From: an uncultured Chitinophagaceae bacterium
GTDB taxonomy: Bacteria; Bacteroidota; Bacteroidia; Chitinophagales; Chitinophagaceae
Length of the DNA: 27,000 nucleotides
Reading direction: 5' to 3'
Assembly: GCA_937919945.1 (NCBI GenBank)
Contig: CALESY010000031.1
Span: forward strand, 1-27,000
Shown here in pieces: positions 8,601 through 16,219 of this stretch (its first letter is position 1; every line of letters starts with the position of its first letter). A program made the translations under genes and the position numbers. The notes under the pieces are model-generated. The model was not told the origin of the DNA, did no database searches, and saw nothing but the letters and a program-made list of their open reading frames with translations.

Positions 8601-8793
8601 GATTTTTTGTGAAATCGCTGATTTGCGGATGTGAGTAGCTTGTTGCATGACTTGTGTTTTTTATTGTGTTTTGTTTTGAAAGGCTGCTTTCGCAGTTGTG
8701 TTTTTTTGTTTTTTGCTTTGTTGATACAAATATGGGGGCACGGGGCAGCCCTTCCCAAATATTCATAGACGTTTAACGACGGCTTTAAAATCA

Positions 8794-8849
8794 GTTAACC
8801 AAAAAAACGACAAACGGTTAACCACTCATTTATAAACGCTTTGTTAACC
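8794..8849. repeat. Three GTTAACC elements
   Basis: GTTAACC occurs at 8794-8800, 8817-8823 and 8843-8849, spaced 23 and 26 bases apart, with a looser GTTTAAC at about 8771. The core GTTAAC is palindromic. They lie in the intergenic region between the minus-strand small unit and yebC, a suitable place for an operator. Confidence 0.35.
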
Positions 8850-8957
8850 AATAGCAGAATGCAATACAGTAAAGGGTTTCATGGTTTTTGTGGTGAATTG
8901 ATATATGTATATATACTTCAGGTATATAAATATTTTTCGCATCACGGGCAGGATTAT

Positions 8958-8965
8958 TATTTTTG
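8958..8965 (+). promoter_or_regulatory. -7 box of yebC
   Basis: TATTTTTG fits TAnnTTTG exactly, with a TTTT element at 8934-8937 about 20 bases upstream in the -33 position. It lies 37 bases before the yebC ATG. Confidence 0.5.
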
Positions 8966-9002
8966 CAGCCTGAAAAACAGATAAATAATATATAGCTAAT
9001 AT

Positions 9003-9713
9003 ATGGGTAGGATATTTGAAGTAAGAAAGTCTGCCATGTTTGCCCGCTACGACCGTATGGCAAAGCAATTTACCCGCGTGGGTAAGGAAATAGCGATTGC
9101 TGTAAAGAAAGGTGGCCCAGACCCAGACACAAACCCCATGCTGCGCCGTGTGATGCAGAATGCCAAGTCTTTCAATATGCCGAAAGACCGTATTGAGTCG
9201 GCTATAAAAAACGCATTGGGTAAAGATACCAGCAACTATGATGAGGTACTGTACGAAGGTTATGCCCCGCATGGCGTGGCCATATTGGTAGTAACTGCTA
9301 CAGACAATACCACACGTACAGTAGCGAATGTGCGCTCACATTTCAACAAGGGTGGCGGTGCATTAGGTAATAGTGGCTCAGTAGCATTTCTTTTCAAACA
9401 TCTGGGTGTTTTTAAGTTGAACCCCGACGGTTTGAGTGCCGAAGAACTGGAACTGGAACTGATAGATTACGGACTGGAAGAACTGGGTGAAGACAGCGAA
9501 GGCAAACTGATAGTACGTTGTGCTTTTGAAGATTTTGGTAATATGCAAAAAGCACTGGAAGAAAAAGGTATCACACCTATATCATCAGAACTTGAGTGGA
9601 TACCTATGAATACAGTGCCTGTTACTGATGAGCAAGCGCAAGATGTATTTAAGCTGATAGCAAGGGTAGAAGAGGATGACGACGTACAGCAAGTGTTTCA
9701 CAATATGGGATAG
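9003..9713 (+). CDS. yebC: YebC/PmpR family protein
   Basis: 236 aa, full length for the YebC/PmpR/TACO1 family (three-domain fold). Recognisable are FARYDRMAKQFTRVGKEI in place of the common KAAKDAKRGKIFTKL region, GGPDPDTNP, NMPKDRIESAIKNALG, YEGYAPHGVAILV, TDNTTRTVANVRSHFNKGGG and GSVAFLF. Family members have been described as transcriptional regulators and more recently as ribosome-associated factors that relieve stalling, as mitochondrial TACO1 does; the sequence alone does not separate these. The N-terminal MGRIFEVRKSAMFARY is a variant I associate with Bacteroidota. It has its own promoter box and a terminator after it, so it is a single-gene unit. Confidence 0.93.
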   Translation: MGRIFEVRKSAMFARYDRMAKQFTRVGKEIAIAVKKGGPDPDTNPMLRRVMQNAKSFNMPKDRIESAIKNALGKDTSNYDEVLYEGYAPHGVAILVVTATDNTTRTVANVRSHFNKGGGALGNSGSVAFLFKHLGVFKLNPDGLSAEELELELIDYGLEELGEDSEGKLIVRCAFEDFGNMQKALEEKGITPISSELEWIPMNTVPVTDEQAQDVFKLIARVEEDDDVQQVFHNMG

Positions 9714-9737
9714 TCATTACACTGTAATATCATATTA

Positions 9738-9770
9738 AAAGGCAGCCAATGTGGTTGCCTTTATTATTTA
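9738..9770 (+). terminator. Terminator after yebC
   Basis: An 11-pair stem (AAAGGCAGCCA with TGGTTGCCTTT, one G-T pair; 9738-9748 with 9752-9762) with a three-base loop leads into TTATTATTT. It ends 33 bases upstream of the lipoprotein ATG, ruling out the in-frame start at 9749. Confidence 0.8.
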
Positions 9771-9802
9771 CAGGTTATAATTTTATTCTAAAACCAACCC
9801 TT

Positions 9803-10513
9803 ATGAAATACAGATATTATCTACTATTGCTTTTTATTGTACAGCTAATAGCGTGCAAAAAAGCCGAAGTAATCCCGAATGGCAATCAGTACATTTTTAA
9901 AGAGCCTGATTTTGCACTGATACCTACCAAGGATGCAAAGTGGTATGTGCGCATAATAACAGATGGAAGTTGTTTCCCTGATTTTGACCCATTGGATGTA
10001 TATATTGATACTTCTAAAGACTTGATGTATAATTTATACTACGAGTTATCAGCTACAGGCAAAACTTTCAAACAAGACGGATATACTTATCATATATACG
10101 AGGGGGTAGTTACAATTAATGATCCTTATTCTTCGGTACGAATATCAAAGCAACCAACTGGAATATGGCTTAGAGAAGATACAATAGGCAAGAAGGTATA
10201 TTTATATGGTTCGAAAACACCCATGATTGACTTTTCTGATGTAGCGAATCAAGGTGTAATACGTCCATTCCCAACATGGCCACAAATGGATATTATGTCA
10301 CCTGATGCATATTTACTTAGTGGGATAAAGATGAAAAGCTGGAATATGAGAAACTCAATGGATAATAAGTTGGAGTATTTTTATAAAGCTATAGGTATAG
10401 GTAATGCTACAGGTATAGTTCCTAATGATTATGGTATCGGTGTTGGACAACCTGTTTCGCTCGCTTTTGTATACAAAGGCGATAGCATACATTTCGATTA
10501 TCCTTTGCATTAA
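9803..10513 (+). CDS. Hypothetical lipoprotein, 236 aa
   Basis: The ATG at 9803 opens a lipoprotein signal peptide with lipobox LIAC and lipidated Cys18; an in-frame start at 9749 would lie in the yebC terminator. The mature protein is rich in Tyr, Asp and beta-type segments, with no family I recognise and no obvious catalytic motif. An envelope location is likely; function unknown. The AT-rich codon use (many AAT, ATA, TAT) looks less adapted than in neighbouring housekeeping genes. The cysteine-rich CWC gene starts nine bases after its stop but has its own promoter box inside the gap. Confidence 0.75.
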   Translation: MKYRYYLLLLFIVQLIACKKAEVIPNGNQYIFKEPDFALIPTKDAKWYVRIITDGSCFPDFDPLDVYIDTSKDLMYNLYYELSATGKTFKQDGYTYHIYEGVVTINDPYSSVRISKQPTGIWLREDTIGKKVYLYGSKTPMIDFSDVANQGVIRPFPTWPQMDIMSPDAYLLSGIKMKSWNMRNSMDNKLEYFYKAIGIGNATGIVPNDYGIGVGQPVSLAFVYKGDSIHFDYPLH

Positions 10514-10518
10514 TTTTG
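10511..10518 (+). promoter_or_regulatory. -7 box of the CWC protein gene
   Basis: TAATTTTG is a full match to TAnnTTTG and ends four bases before the ATG at 10523. It overlaps the stop codon of the lipoprotein gene (10511-10513). Confidence 0.5.
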
Positions 10519-10522
10519 GCAA

Positions 10523-10723
10523 ATGCCAACCACCAAACAATGTTCTAAATGCAAGGCTTCTTTTGAATGCAAGAATGATGCTACAGAATGTTGGTGTACA
10601 AAGTTCACCCTAAGTGCAGATGCATTACAGCACCTGAAGGATAATTATGAAAATTGCCTGTGTCCTAAGTGTCTTGGTCAATTTGCAAATGATCCTGCCC
10701 CTCAGCATGTTCATGTTGAGTAA
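10523..10723 (+). CDS. Cysteine-rich CWC family mini-protein
   Basis: 66 aa with eight cysteines: CxxC at 7/10, Cys16, the CWC signature at 23-25, and CLCPKC at 45-50, the pattern of the small Cys_rich_CWC family. Such a spacing suggests a metal-binding (zinc) knuckle; the cellular role of the family is not known to me. It has no signal peptide, so it is cytosolic. The ATG follows TAATTTTG by four bases, which supports the start. Its last 59 bases overlap the 3' end of the convergent transglutaminase-like gene, an unusually long overlap. Confidence 0.8.
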   Translation: MPTTKQCSKCKASFECKNDATECWCTKFTLSADALQHLKDNYENCLCPKCLGQFANDPAPQHVHVE

Positions 10724-13328
10724 TAGTATTATTTACATCAGATATAACGTCATTGTTGTTTGGGTATATATACCTGTAGGGTACGATAAAGATTCTTTTG
10801 ACAACAGGCGATAAGTGAACAGCAGAAACCCAAATGGCAACAAATACGATGCTTTTGACAGTGGCTTTACCCCCTTCATCTGCTAAATCATAACTGATTC
10901 TATCAAACTCTGTTTTGAAAACAAGCCCTGTAATAAATGTCAATAGATTAATACCTAATTCGGCTAGGGCTAAGAGGATGAACATTTTTGGGAATATATC
11001 TCTACGTTTTACAAACCAAAACATTAACCAACAAGAGTATATGAAACATATGTTTACGAAAATCATTTCTATCATCAATATCAATTGCAGCCTTGTCTCT
11101 CCCAACTCGCTCATTGTGAGCCACGATGCTGAAGATAGGTAACCACCCCATATTACTGAGTACAAGTACAAACATATCCGCACTGCTATGACGATTCCAA
11201 GGAATATCAGCCACCAACTATATGTTTCCGGTATGTCTGTATGAGATGTAAGTTCTGTATTAGTTTTATTGATTCTTCTGAGTATGAAAAAAGTGCCAAT
11301 TAAAGTGATAAGACTGAGAAATACAGCTATCCAATTTGTTTTTGCAGTTATCCCTTTGCTATTAATATTATCAAGATTTTTTTGAAGCTTAGTGTTATTT
11401 GTCAATACATAGTCTAGTGCTTCTTTTATACGTTCGTAGTCTTTCTTGTACTGTCCTAATTCATTTACCGGTATATGGTCTTTAAATGTTTTGAAACTAT
11501 ATTCCAGTATTACAGTACTGCCAACAACGGTAGGTTTGAAATTGAAGCTGTAAGATGAACGCACGATGTTGAAACCCTTATCTTCGAAACTCCATTCAGT
11601 AGCCATCTTGTATGTTGCAGTATAGGTAATATCGATAGGATATTTTTGTGTTAATGGCTTGTCAGTTACTTTGTCATCAGGGGCAGTCATTCTTTCATAA
11701 ATTGGCTTTGCACTGGCTCTTACAAAGTCATATTCGTCTGTCTTTTCCCATATAGAGTCTATGAGGTATGTTTCGTTAACAGTTAAAATATTAAGTTCTG
11801 TATCATCATGATAAGCTATAGTATCTGCTTTTTTTGCGTATTGAAATATATTCCTGTAATAGTTTTCGTAGTCTTCAGCTATGCTTTTCAGGCTACTATT
11901 GCTGAGCGTATAGCGCATATCGTCCGCATCGGCATACTTATATGTAGTAGCTACCTCCAGTTTACCCATGCTATTGTTATTTTCAGGTACATCAAATATT
12001 TCGGATATGCTGATGCTGCCTCTGTTTTGTAAAGCTATTTTTTCAGGAAATGTAGTTGTTGGCGAAATAACCAAAGCCTTTTCGTATGCAGGCAATTGTT
12101 GTTCAAAAAATTGTCCTCGTTGTAGCGGGATGGTAGGGTCAACAAATATTGTTTTGCCTTCAATGATTGTTTTTACAATCACATGATCGAAAGCATTTGC
12201 CCCCGGCAAGTGTTCATCTATATATGCTTTCAGGTCTGTACTTACTAAGGCTGAATATGCTTGCAGGTTTGCATATCGCAGTATTGTTACCAGTAATATA
12301 GATTTGTCTTTACAATCACCATACCTTTTGTTATAGGTTTCTGATGGTTCATGTGGTTTATGAGAGTTCTCGCCGATTTCAATACCCATGTAGCGTATGT
12401 CATCCTGCACAAATTGTGTCGCCAGTTTAGCAAATACAAACATATTACCATCAGCATCCGCTTGCCATTTATTTATTTTTTCAATTAGCCCGGCAGGTAA
12501 TTTGTAGTTGTAATTGTTTACTAGCCCCAAAGCCCAATCATTTACTCCTTTCCAACTGGTATATTCCGTTATCTCTACATAAGGATATGCTCTGAACCAA
12601 CTTGGCGGATTGCCACCAAATTCATAGGGTTTCAGTTCCATGACAGGCCAGTCATAAACAGTATTTCCTTGAAGTATACTTTTATTGGGATTAGCAGCTT
12701 TATTATATGCTTTTATTTGCAGCGTTCTATCGGATGGGGCTATTACACTGGTATAATAATTCATAATAGGGTTGTAGCTGGCAAAGGTGAACGCGTCTTC
12801 ATATACATTGCCATAAATAGGGTTTTCGCCAATTATGCTGTAGGCGTATTCCAATACATCGCCTTTTCTTAAGTCATCCAGTATTATCAGTGCATTGTAT
12901 CTTCCGTTCAGTTGATGGTTGTATAGTGAAGACTCGTTATTGATTATTTTAATGTTCGATAACTGGAGTTTATTAATTTTTTCGCCATCACGCAGTATGC
13001 TCATTTCGTGGAAAACGATTTGCTGGTATGCTGCAGAGAAATTGAAAGACAATTCAGAGTTTGATTGTACCCCCGATTCATTAATTATTTTTTTGCTGAT
13101 TTTAAAATAGCGTGCTTTTGCCTGTACATTCACTTGTTCATCATACAATACAACATATTCTCCGTTTTCTATTTCCTGCGCTTTTGGCTGTTTAGATAAA
13201 TCCGGATTACGCTTTATGAGCCATGCAGGTGGTGCGGCAATTTTCGCCTGTGGTGCGGCTTGTACTTCGGTAAAGAATAGAAAACACCAAAGGCAGCCTA
13301 TAATAATATTCAGGTAAGGTTTCAACAT
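10665..13328 (-). CDS. DUF3857/transglutaminase-like/DUF2569 envelope protein
   Basis: 887 aa from the ATG at 13328 (the frame extends nine codons further, but 13328 gives a clean signal peptide: MLKPYLNIIIG, hydrophobic stretch, VQA). Order: signal peptide, DUF3857 beta domain, transglutaminase-like core with a complete Cys339 (YGDCKDKS), His382 (AFDHV) and Asp397 (VDPT) triad, a DUF3858-like beta region, then five membrane helices from about residue 675 that match DUF2569 (WLIFLGIVIAVR, LILMIEMIF, FILLALAELGINLL, FVAIWVSAVHLS). The N-terminal part would be periplasmic or surface-facing, held by the C-terminal helices. The reaction could be protein cross-linking or proteolysis; the substrate is unknown. 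Its 3' end overlaps the CWC gene. Confidence 0.88.
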   Translation of the reverse strand: MLKPYLNIIIGCLWCFLFFTEVQAAPQAKIAAPPAWLIKRNPDLSKQPKAQEIENGEYVVLYDEQVNVQAKARYFKISKKIINESGVQSNSELSFNFSAAYQQIVFHEMSILRDGEKINKLQLSNIKIINNESSLYNHQLNGRYNALIILDDLRKGDVLEYAYSIIGENPIYGNVYEDAFTFASYNPIMNYYTSVIAPSDRTLQIKAYNKAANPNKSILQGNTVYDWPVMELKPYEFGGNPPSWFRAYPYVEITEYTSWKGVNDWALGLVNNYNYKLPAGLIEKINKWQADADGNMFVFAKLATQFVQDDIRYMGIEIGENSHKPHEPSETYNKRYGDCKDKSILLVTILRYANLQAYSALVSTDLKAYIDEHLPGANAFDHVIVKTIIEGKTIFVDPTIPLQRGQFFEQQLPAYEKALVISPTTTFPEKIALQNRGSISISEIFDVPENNNSMGKLEVATTYKYADADDMRYTLSNSSLKSIAEDYENYYRNIFQYAKKADTIAYHDDTELNILTVNETYLIDSIWEKTDEYDFVRASAKPIYERMTAPDDKVTDKPLTQKYPIDITYTATYKMATEWSFEDKGFNIVRSSYSFNFKPTVVGSTVILEYSFKTFKDHIPVNELGQYKKDYERIKEALDYVLTNNTKLQKNLDNINSKGITAKTNWIAVFLSLITLIGTFFILRRINKTNTELTSHTDIPETYSWWLIFLGIVIAVRICLYLYSVIWGGYLSSASWLTMSELGETRLQLILMIEMIFVNICFIYSCWLMFWFVKRRDIFPKMFILLALAELGINLLTFITGLVFKTEFDRISYDLADEGGKATVKSIVFVAIWVSAVHLSPVVKRIFIVPYRYIYPNNNDVISDVNNTITQHEHAEGQDHLQIDQDT

Positions 13329-13411
13329 AGGGTGAAAATAAATTAAAATCGTCAATCTTATCAGGTCATATCATTGTTGCTTTTTAAATCCATAAATCCC
13401 GCTTCAAAATG

Positions 13412-13419
13412 TATCTTTA
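13412..13419 (+). promoter_or_regulatory. Probable -7 box of rlmB
   Basis: TATCTTTA matches five of six fixed TAnnTTTG positions and ends six bases before the rlmB ATG, the same geometry as dusB. Confidence 0.45.
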
Positions 13420-13425
13420 CACCCA

Positions 13426-14175
13426 ATGAAACCTGCACGTTCTCTACCATTGCTCATTGGGCGTAAGCCCGTTTTGGAGGCTATACAACAAGGCAAGGCT
13501 ATTGAGAAGATATTCCTGTTGCGCACTGCCACGGGCGATGAAATAAATACCATCAAAAAGCTGGCTAAGGAAGCCAATATACCTATCAGCCAGGTGCCTG
13601 TAGAAAAGTTGAATAACCTGACTAAAGCACAGCATCAGGGTGTAGTAGCATGGGGTAGCCTCTTGCACTATGTAGAATTGCAGGATGCTATATCAATGGT
13701 AGTTGATAAAGGAGATGTGCCACTATTTGTATTATTAGATGGCGTTACTGATGTACGCAACGTAGGAGCTATAGCCCGTACTGCACTTTGCTGTGGAGCA
13801 CAAGGGTTGATACTTCCTACCTCGTCTTCCGCATCGCTTACCGAAGAGGCTATTAAAACATCGGCGGGCGCTTTGCACAAAATCATGCTTTGTCGTACAC
13901 CATCTGTACCGCAGGCAGTAGATGTGTTGCGCCTAAACGGTATTCAGCTATTGGGTACAGAAATGAGGGGCAGCATACCCGTTTACGAGGCCGACCTTAC
14001 CATCCCATCTTGCATTGTAATGGGTGCTGAAGATACCGGCATTAGTAAAGATGTGCTGAAACGCGCTGATAAACTGATACGCATACCCATGTCAGCACAG
14101 TTCGATTCCCTCAATGTATCTGTCGCGGCAGGTATGATACTCTACGAGGCTGTACGCCAACGCATTGCAGAGTAA
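13426..14175 (+). CDS. rlmB: 23S rRNA (guanosine-2251 2'-O)-methyltransferase RlmB family
   Basis: 249 aa, full length. A SpoU/TrmH-class SPOUT methyltransferase, which ties a C-terminal trefoil knot around SAM. Seen: the N-terminal substrate-binding region beginning LLIGRKPVLEAI, then motif 1 DGVTDVRNVGAIARTA (about residues 105-120), motif 2 VMGAEDTGISKDVL, and motif 3 IPMSAQFDSLNVSVAAGMILYE. RlmB methylates G2251 in the peptidyl-transferase centre; TrmH-type relatives act on tRNA, and the presence of the LLIGRKPVLEA domain favours RlmB. No obvious terminator follows before the B12 promoter. Confidence 0.9.
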   Translation: MKPARSLPLLIGRKPVLEAIQQGKAIEKIFLLRTATGDEINTIKKLAKEANIPISQVPVEKLNNLTKAQHQGVVAWGSLLHYVELQDAISMVVDKGDVPLFVLLDGVTDVRNVGAIARTALCCGAQGLILPTSSSASLTEEAIKTSAGALHKIMLCRTPSVPQAVDVLRLNGIQLLGTEMRGSIPVYEADLTIPSCIVMGAEDTGISKDVLKRADKLIRIPMSAQFDSLNVSVAAGMILYEAVRQRIAE

Positions 14176-14199
14176 AGCACATAGGGTGTATAAATACTT

Positions 14200-14230
14200 T
14201 TTGCTTTTGAATTTTTACTTTTTACTTTTG
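14200..14230 (+). promoter_or_regulatory. Promoter of the vitamin B12 uptake operon
   Basis: TTTG at 14200-14203, a 19-base spacer and TACTTTTG at 14223-14230 fit the Bacteroidota -33/-7 promoter closely. Transcription would begin near 14236, exactly at the 5' edge of the cobalamin riboswitch. Confidence 0.65.
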
Positions 14231-14232
14231 TC

Positions 14233-14411
14233 CCAACATTGGTTTCCGCTCAACAACGGAATTAAAAGGGAATCAGGTGAAAATCCTGAACATTACCCGA
14301 TGCTGTAAGCTTCTTTAGAAAGCCTTTTGCACAAGCCAACGCCACTGTCCTGCTAAAAACAGGATGGGAAGGCCGCAAAAAGGTGAAGCGAGTCAGAAGA
14401 CCTGCCTTTGG
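14233..14411 (+). ncRNA. Cobalamin riboswitch (aptamer)
   Basis: The conserved blocks of the adenosyl/aqua-cobalamin aptamer appear in order: a TTGGTTTCC opening, GGGAATCAGGTG followed by AAAATCCTGA, the central ACCCGATGCTGTAAGC segment, GCCACTG, a hairpin closed by TCCTG/CAGGA with GGGAAGGCC, and the B12-box end AAGCGAGTCAGAAGACC followed by TGCC. A short P1 (CCAA 14233-14236 with TTGG 14408-14411) closes it. It lies in the 5' leader of the three-gene outer-membrane uptake operon, so cobalamin binding should lower its expression. Confidence 0.95.
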
Positions 14412-14469
14412 AATTATATTATTTATCGCTGCTTTCGGGAATAAAAGCACAGGTAAGGTTAAAGGCAGG
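14401..14469 (+). promoter_or_regulatory. Putative riboswitch expression platform
   Basis: CCTGCCTTT (14401-14409) is perfectly complementary to AAAGGCAGG (14461-14469), and encloses a small GCTTT/AAAGC hairpin (14430-14447). Its left arm includes the 3' edge of the aptamer, so the two folds compete. A T-rich run (CTTTTCGTTTTT) follows by about 13 bases. The remaining leader to the ATG at 14549 shows nothing else that I recognise. Confidence 0.5.
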
Positions 14470-14548
14470 CTCCATACGCCCCGCTTTTCGTTTTTATCTG
14501 AATTTTTCTCATTAGCTGCATTTAAAAAATTGTTTAAATCAATTTCTT

Positions 14549-16219
14549 ATGCGCAGATTTACGTTAATCTCAGCATTGCTGGCATCATCGCTGGCAACAC
14601 AGGCACAGACAGTGGCCGATTTTGAAAGCCTTCCTCTACCAAAGGCAGACACTTTTTACCAAAACTATTCCAGTTCGGGCAATGACGTGGGTTTCGACCA
14701 CGGCTTGGCCCATTTCCCTTGTGTGTATAATACTGCATGGGGTGGCTTTTGGAGCAGTGGCTTCGCTTATTCCAATATGACAGATAGTGCTACCAGCGGG
14801 TACACTAATCAGTATTCAGCTAAAACAGCTAAAGGGTACAACGGTTCCGACAAATACATAGTTGCAAACGGCACATCCAACTACATCCAACTCATCAACG
14901 CAGGCAAAGGTGGCTTCGCAAGCGGCTTTTATGTAACTAACAGCACTTATGCATACAACAGTATGCGCGATGGTGATGCATTCGCTAAAAAATTTGGTGG
15001 TACTACAGGCAATGATGCAGACTGGTTCAAACTGGTAATACGTGGTTATCATAATGGTACACTCAAGCAGGATAGCATAGAAGTGTATCTGGCAGATTTC
15101 CGCTCTACAGATAATACCAAAGACTACATATTAAAAACATGGAAGTGGGTGAACCTTATGCCGCTTGGCAAGGTGGATAGTCTTCGCTTCTCACTTAGTT
15201 CCAGCGATGTGGGTTCTTTTGGGATGAATACGCCTGCATTCTTTTGTATGGATAACTTCACAACACAAGAAAACCTATTTCCGTTTGCGCCACAAGCTAC
15301 TATATCAGGCAGTACGGCTGTCATCAAAACAGATGCAAGCATAAAAGGCTGGGCTACACAATGTATTATAGAGCAAGGTTGGTTGGATATTGCAGATAAG
15401 TCGCAAGGAAAAGTAAACTTTGGTGAAGGGGCAAATGCAACAGGTATTGCAGATAATTCTCTTGTATGCCTTGGCGATAGTGGAACAGCTGTATTAACCT
15501 TCAATAATGTCATTTATAATGGTGCTGGTGCAGACTTCGTAGTATTTGAAAATGGCTTTGCTAATAGCGCAAATCCCGAAGAGGCATTTTTGGAATATGC
15601 ATTTGTAGAAGTAAGCTCTGACGGTATAAACTACACTCGTTTCCCTGCTGTTAGTTTATCAGATACAGTACAGATGCCAATGTCTGGCAGGTATACAAAT
15701 ACACGTGCCATTCACAATCTGGCTGGTAAGTACGTTGGAAACTATGGTACACCATTCGACCTTGATGAACTGGCAGGCACACCTGGTTTAGATATTAATA
15801 ACATTACACACATACGTTTGGTGGATGTTGTGGGTTCAATAGGTACACATGGCCAGGTTGACAAGAATGGACGTAAGATAAATGACCCATACCCAACACC
15901 TATCAGCACTGGTGGTTTCGATTTAGATGCAGTAGGCGCTATGTACCTTAAATGGCCATCATCAGTACCAACAGTTGCCAGCGACATGAATCTGCAAGTG
16001 TTTCCCAACCCGGTAAGTAATTATGTACAGGTATCATTCAAACAACAACCAAAAGGAGAATTGTTTGCAACCATTACAGATATGAAAGGCAGCATTGTGA
16101 AACACAGCGCGCTAGTAAATAATCAGGTATCTGTCGCATCACTTACAACTGGTGTATATTACCTAGTAGTTACCGATACCAATGGCAATAAATGGGTAGA
16201 GCGTATATCCAAAATATAA
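14549..16219 (+). CDS. T9SS-sorted two-domain surface protein of the B12 locus (DUF4465-like)
   Basis: 556 aa. A signal peptide (MRRFTLISALLASSLATQAQ) is followed by a DUF4465-like domain (about 20-245: VADFESLPLP, WGGFWSSGFAYSNM, GYHNG, YLADFRSTD, FCMDNF), then a second beta-rich domain (about 255-465; FVVFENGF, FVEVSSDG, DLDAVGAM), and a T9SS type A sorting domain (about 480-556, starting VFPNPVSNYVQVSF). It is the first gene behind the cobalamin riboswitch and just before BtuG/BtuB-like genes, so a role in surface cobalamin or corrinoid capture is the obvious inference, like the auxiliary surface B12-binding proteins (BtuH) reported in gut Bacteroides. The binding function is not visible from sequence. 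The next gene starts inside its last 28 bases. Confidence 0.85.
   Translation: MRRFTLISALLASSLATQAQTVADFESLPLPKADTFYQNYSSSGNDVGFDHGLAHFPCVYNTAWGGFWSSGFAYSNMTDSATSGYTNQYSAKTAKGYNGSDKYIVANGTSNYIQLINAGKGGFASGFYVTNSTYAYNSMRDGDAFAKKFGGTTGNDADWFKLVIRGYHNGTLKQDSIEVYLADFRSTDNTKDYILKTWKWVNLMPLGKVDSLRFSLSSSDVGSFGMNTPAFFCMDNFTTQENLFPFAPQATISGSTAVIKTDASIKGWATQCIIEQGWLDIADKSQGKVNFGEGANATGIADNSLVCLGDSGTAVLTFNNVIYNGAGADFVVFENGFANSANPEEAFLEYAFVEVSSDGINYTRFPAVSLSDTVQMPMSGRYTNTRAIHNLAGKYVGNYGTPFDLDELAGTPGLDINNITHIRLVDVVGSIGTHGQVDKNGRKINDPYPTPISTGGFDLDAVGAMYLKWPSSVPTVASDMNLQVFPNPVSNYVQVSFKQQPKGELFATITDMKGSIVKHSALVNNQVSVASLTTGVYYLVVTDTNGNKWVERISKI

Larger units (their letters stand above)
8438..8735 (-). ncRNA. 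Candidate small structured transcript (may encode a 16-aa peptide)
   Basis: This accounts for most of the 617-base gap 8386-9002. On the minus strand a CATATTTG box (8727-8734; one mismatch to TAnnTTTG) is followed by an A-rich leader, a 16-codon ORF (8600-8550), nested inverted repeats and the hairpin at 8438-8459. The repeats include GGCAGTG/CACTGCC (8499-8505 with 8559-8565), AAACCGGG/CCCGGTTT (8493-8500 with 8534-8541) and AAACCG/CGGTTT (8525-8530 with 8536-8541); some cannot form together. I do not recognise a known RNA family (tmRNA and RNase P hallmarks are absent). This is inference from structure alone. Confidence 0.3.

Noticed and set aside
8558..8758. Minus-strand 66-aa Lys/Cys-rich frame
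   Set aside because: It has an A-rich composition with no recognisable domain and runs through the proposed leader and small ORF.
8386..8766. N-terminal extension of the S8 protease reading frame
   Set aside because: The extra 127 residues look non-coding, lie before a good signal peptide at 8385, and cross a promoter-like box, a hairpin terminator and other inverted repeats.
9749..9802. Upstream start of the lipoprotein gene
   Set aside because: It falls inside the yebC terminator and would bury the lipoprotein signal peptide.
14262..14450. Minus-strand 62-aa open frame
   Set aside because: It is antisense to the cobalamin riboswitch; the plus-strand RNA motifs explain the conservation pattern.
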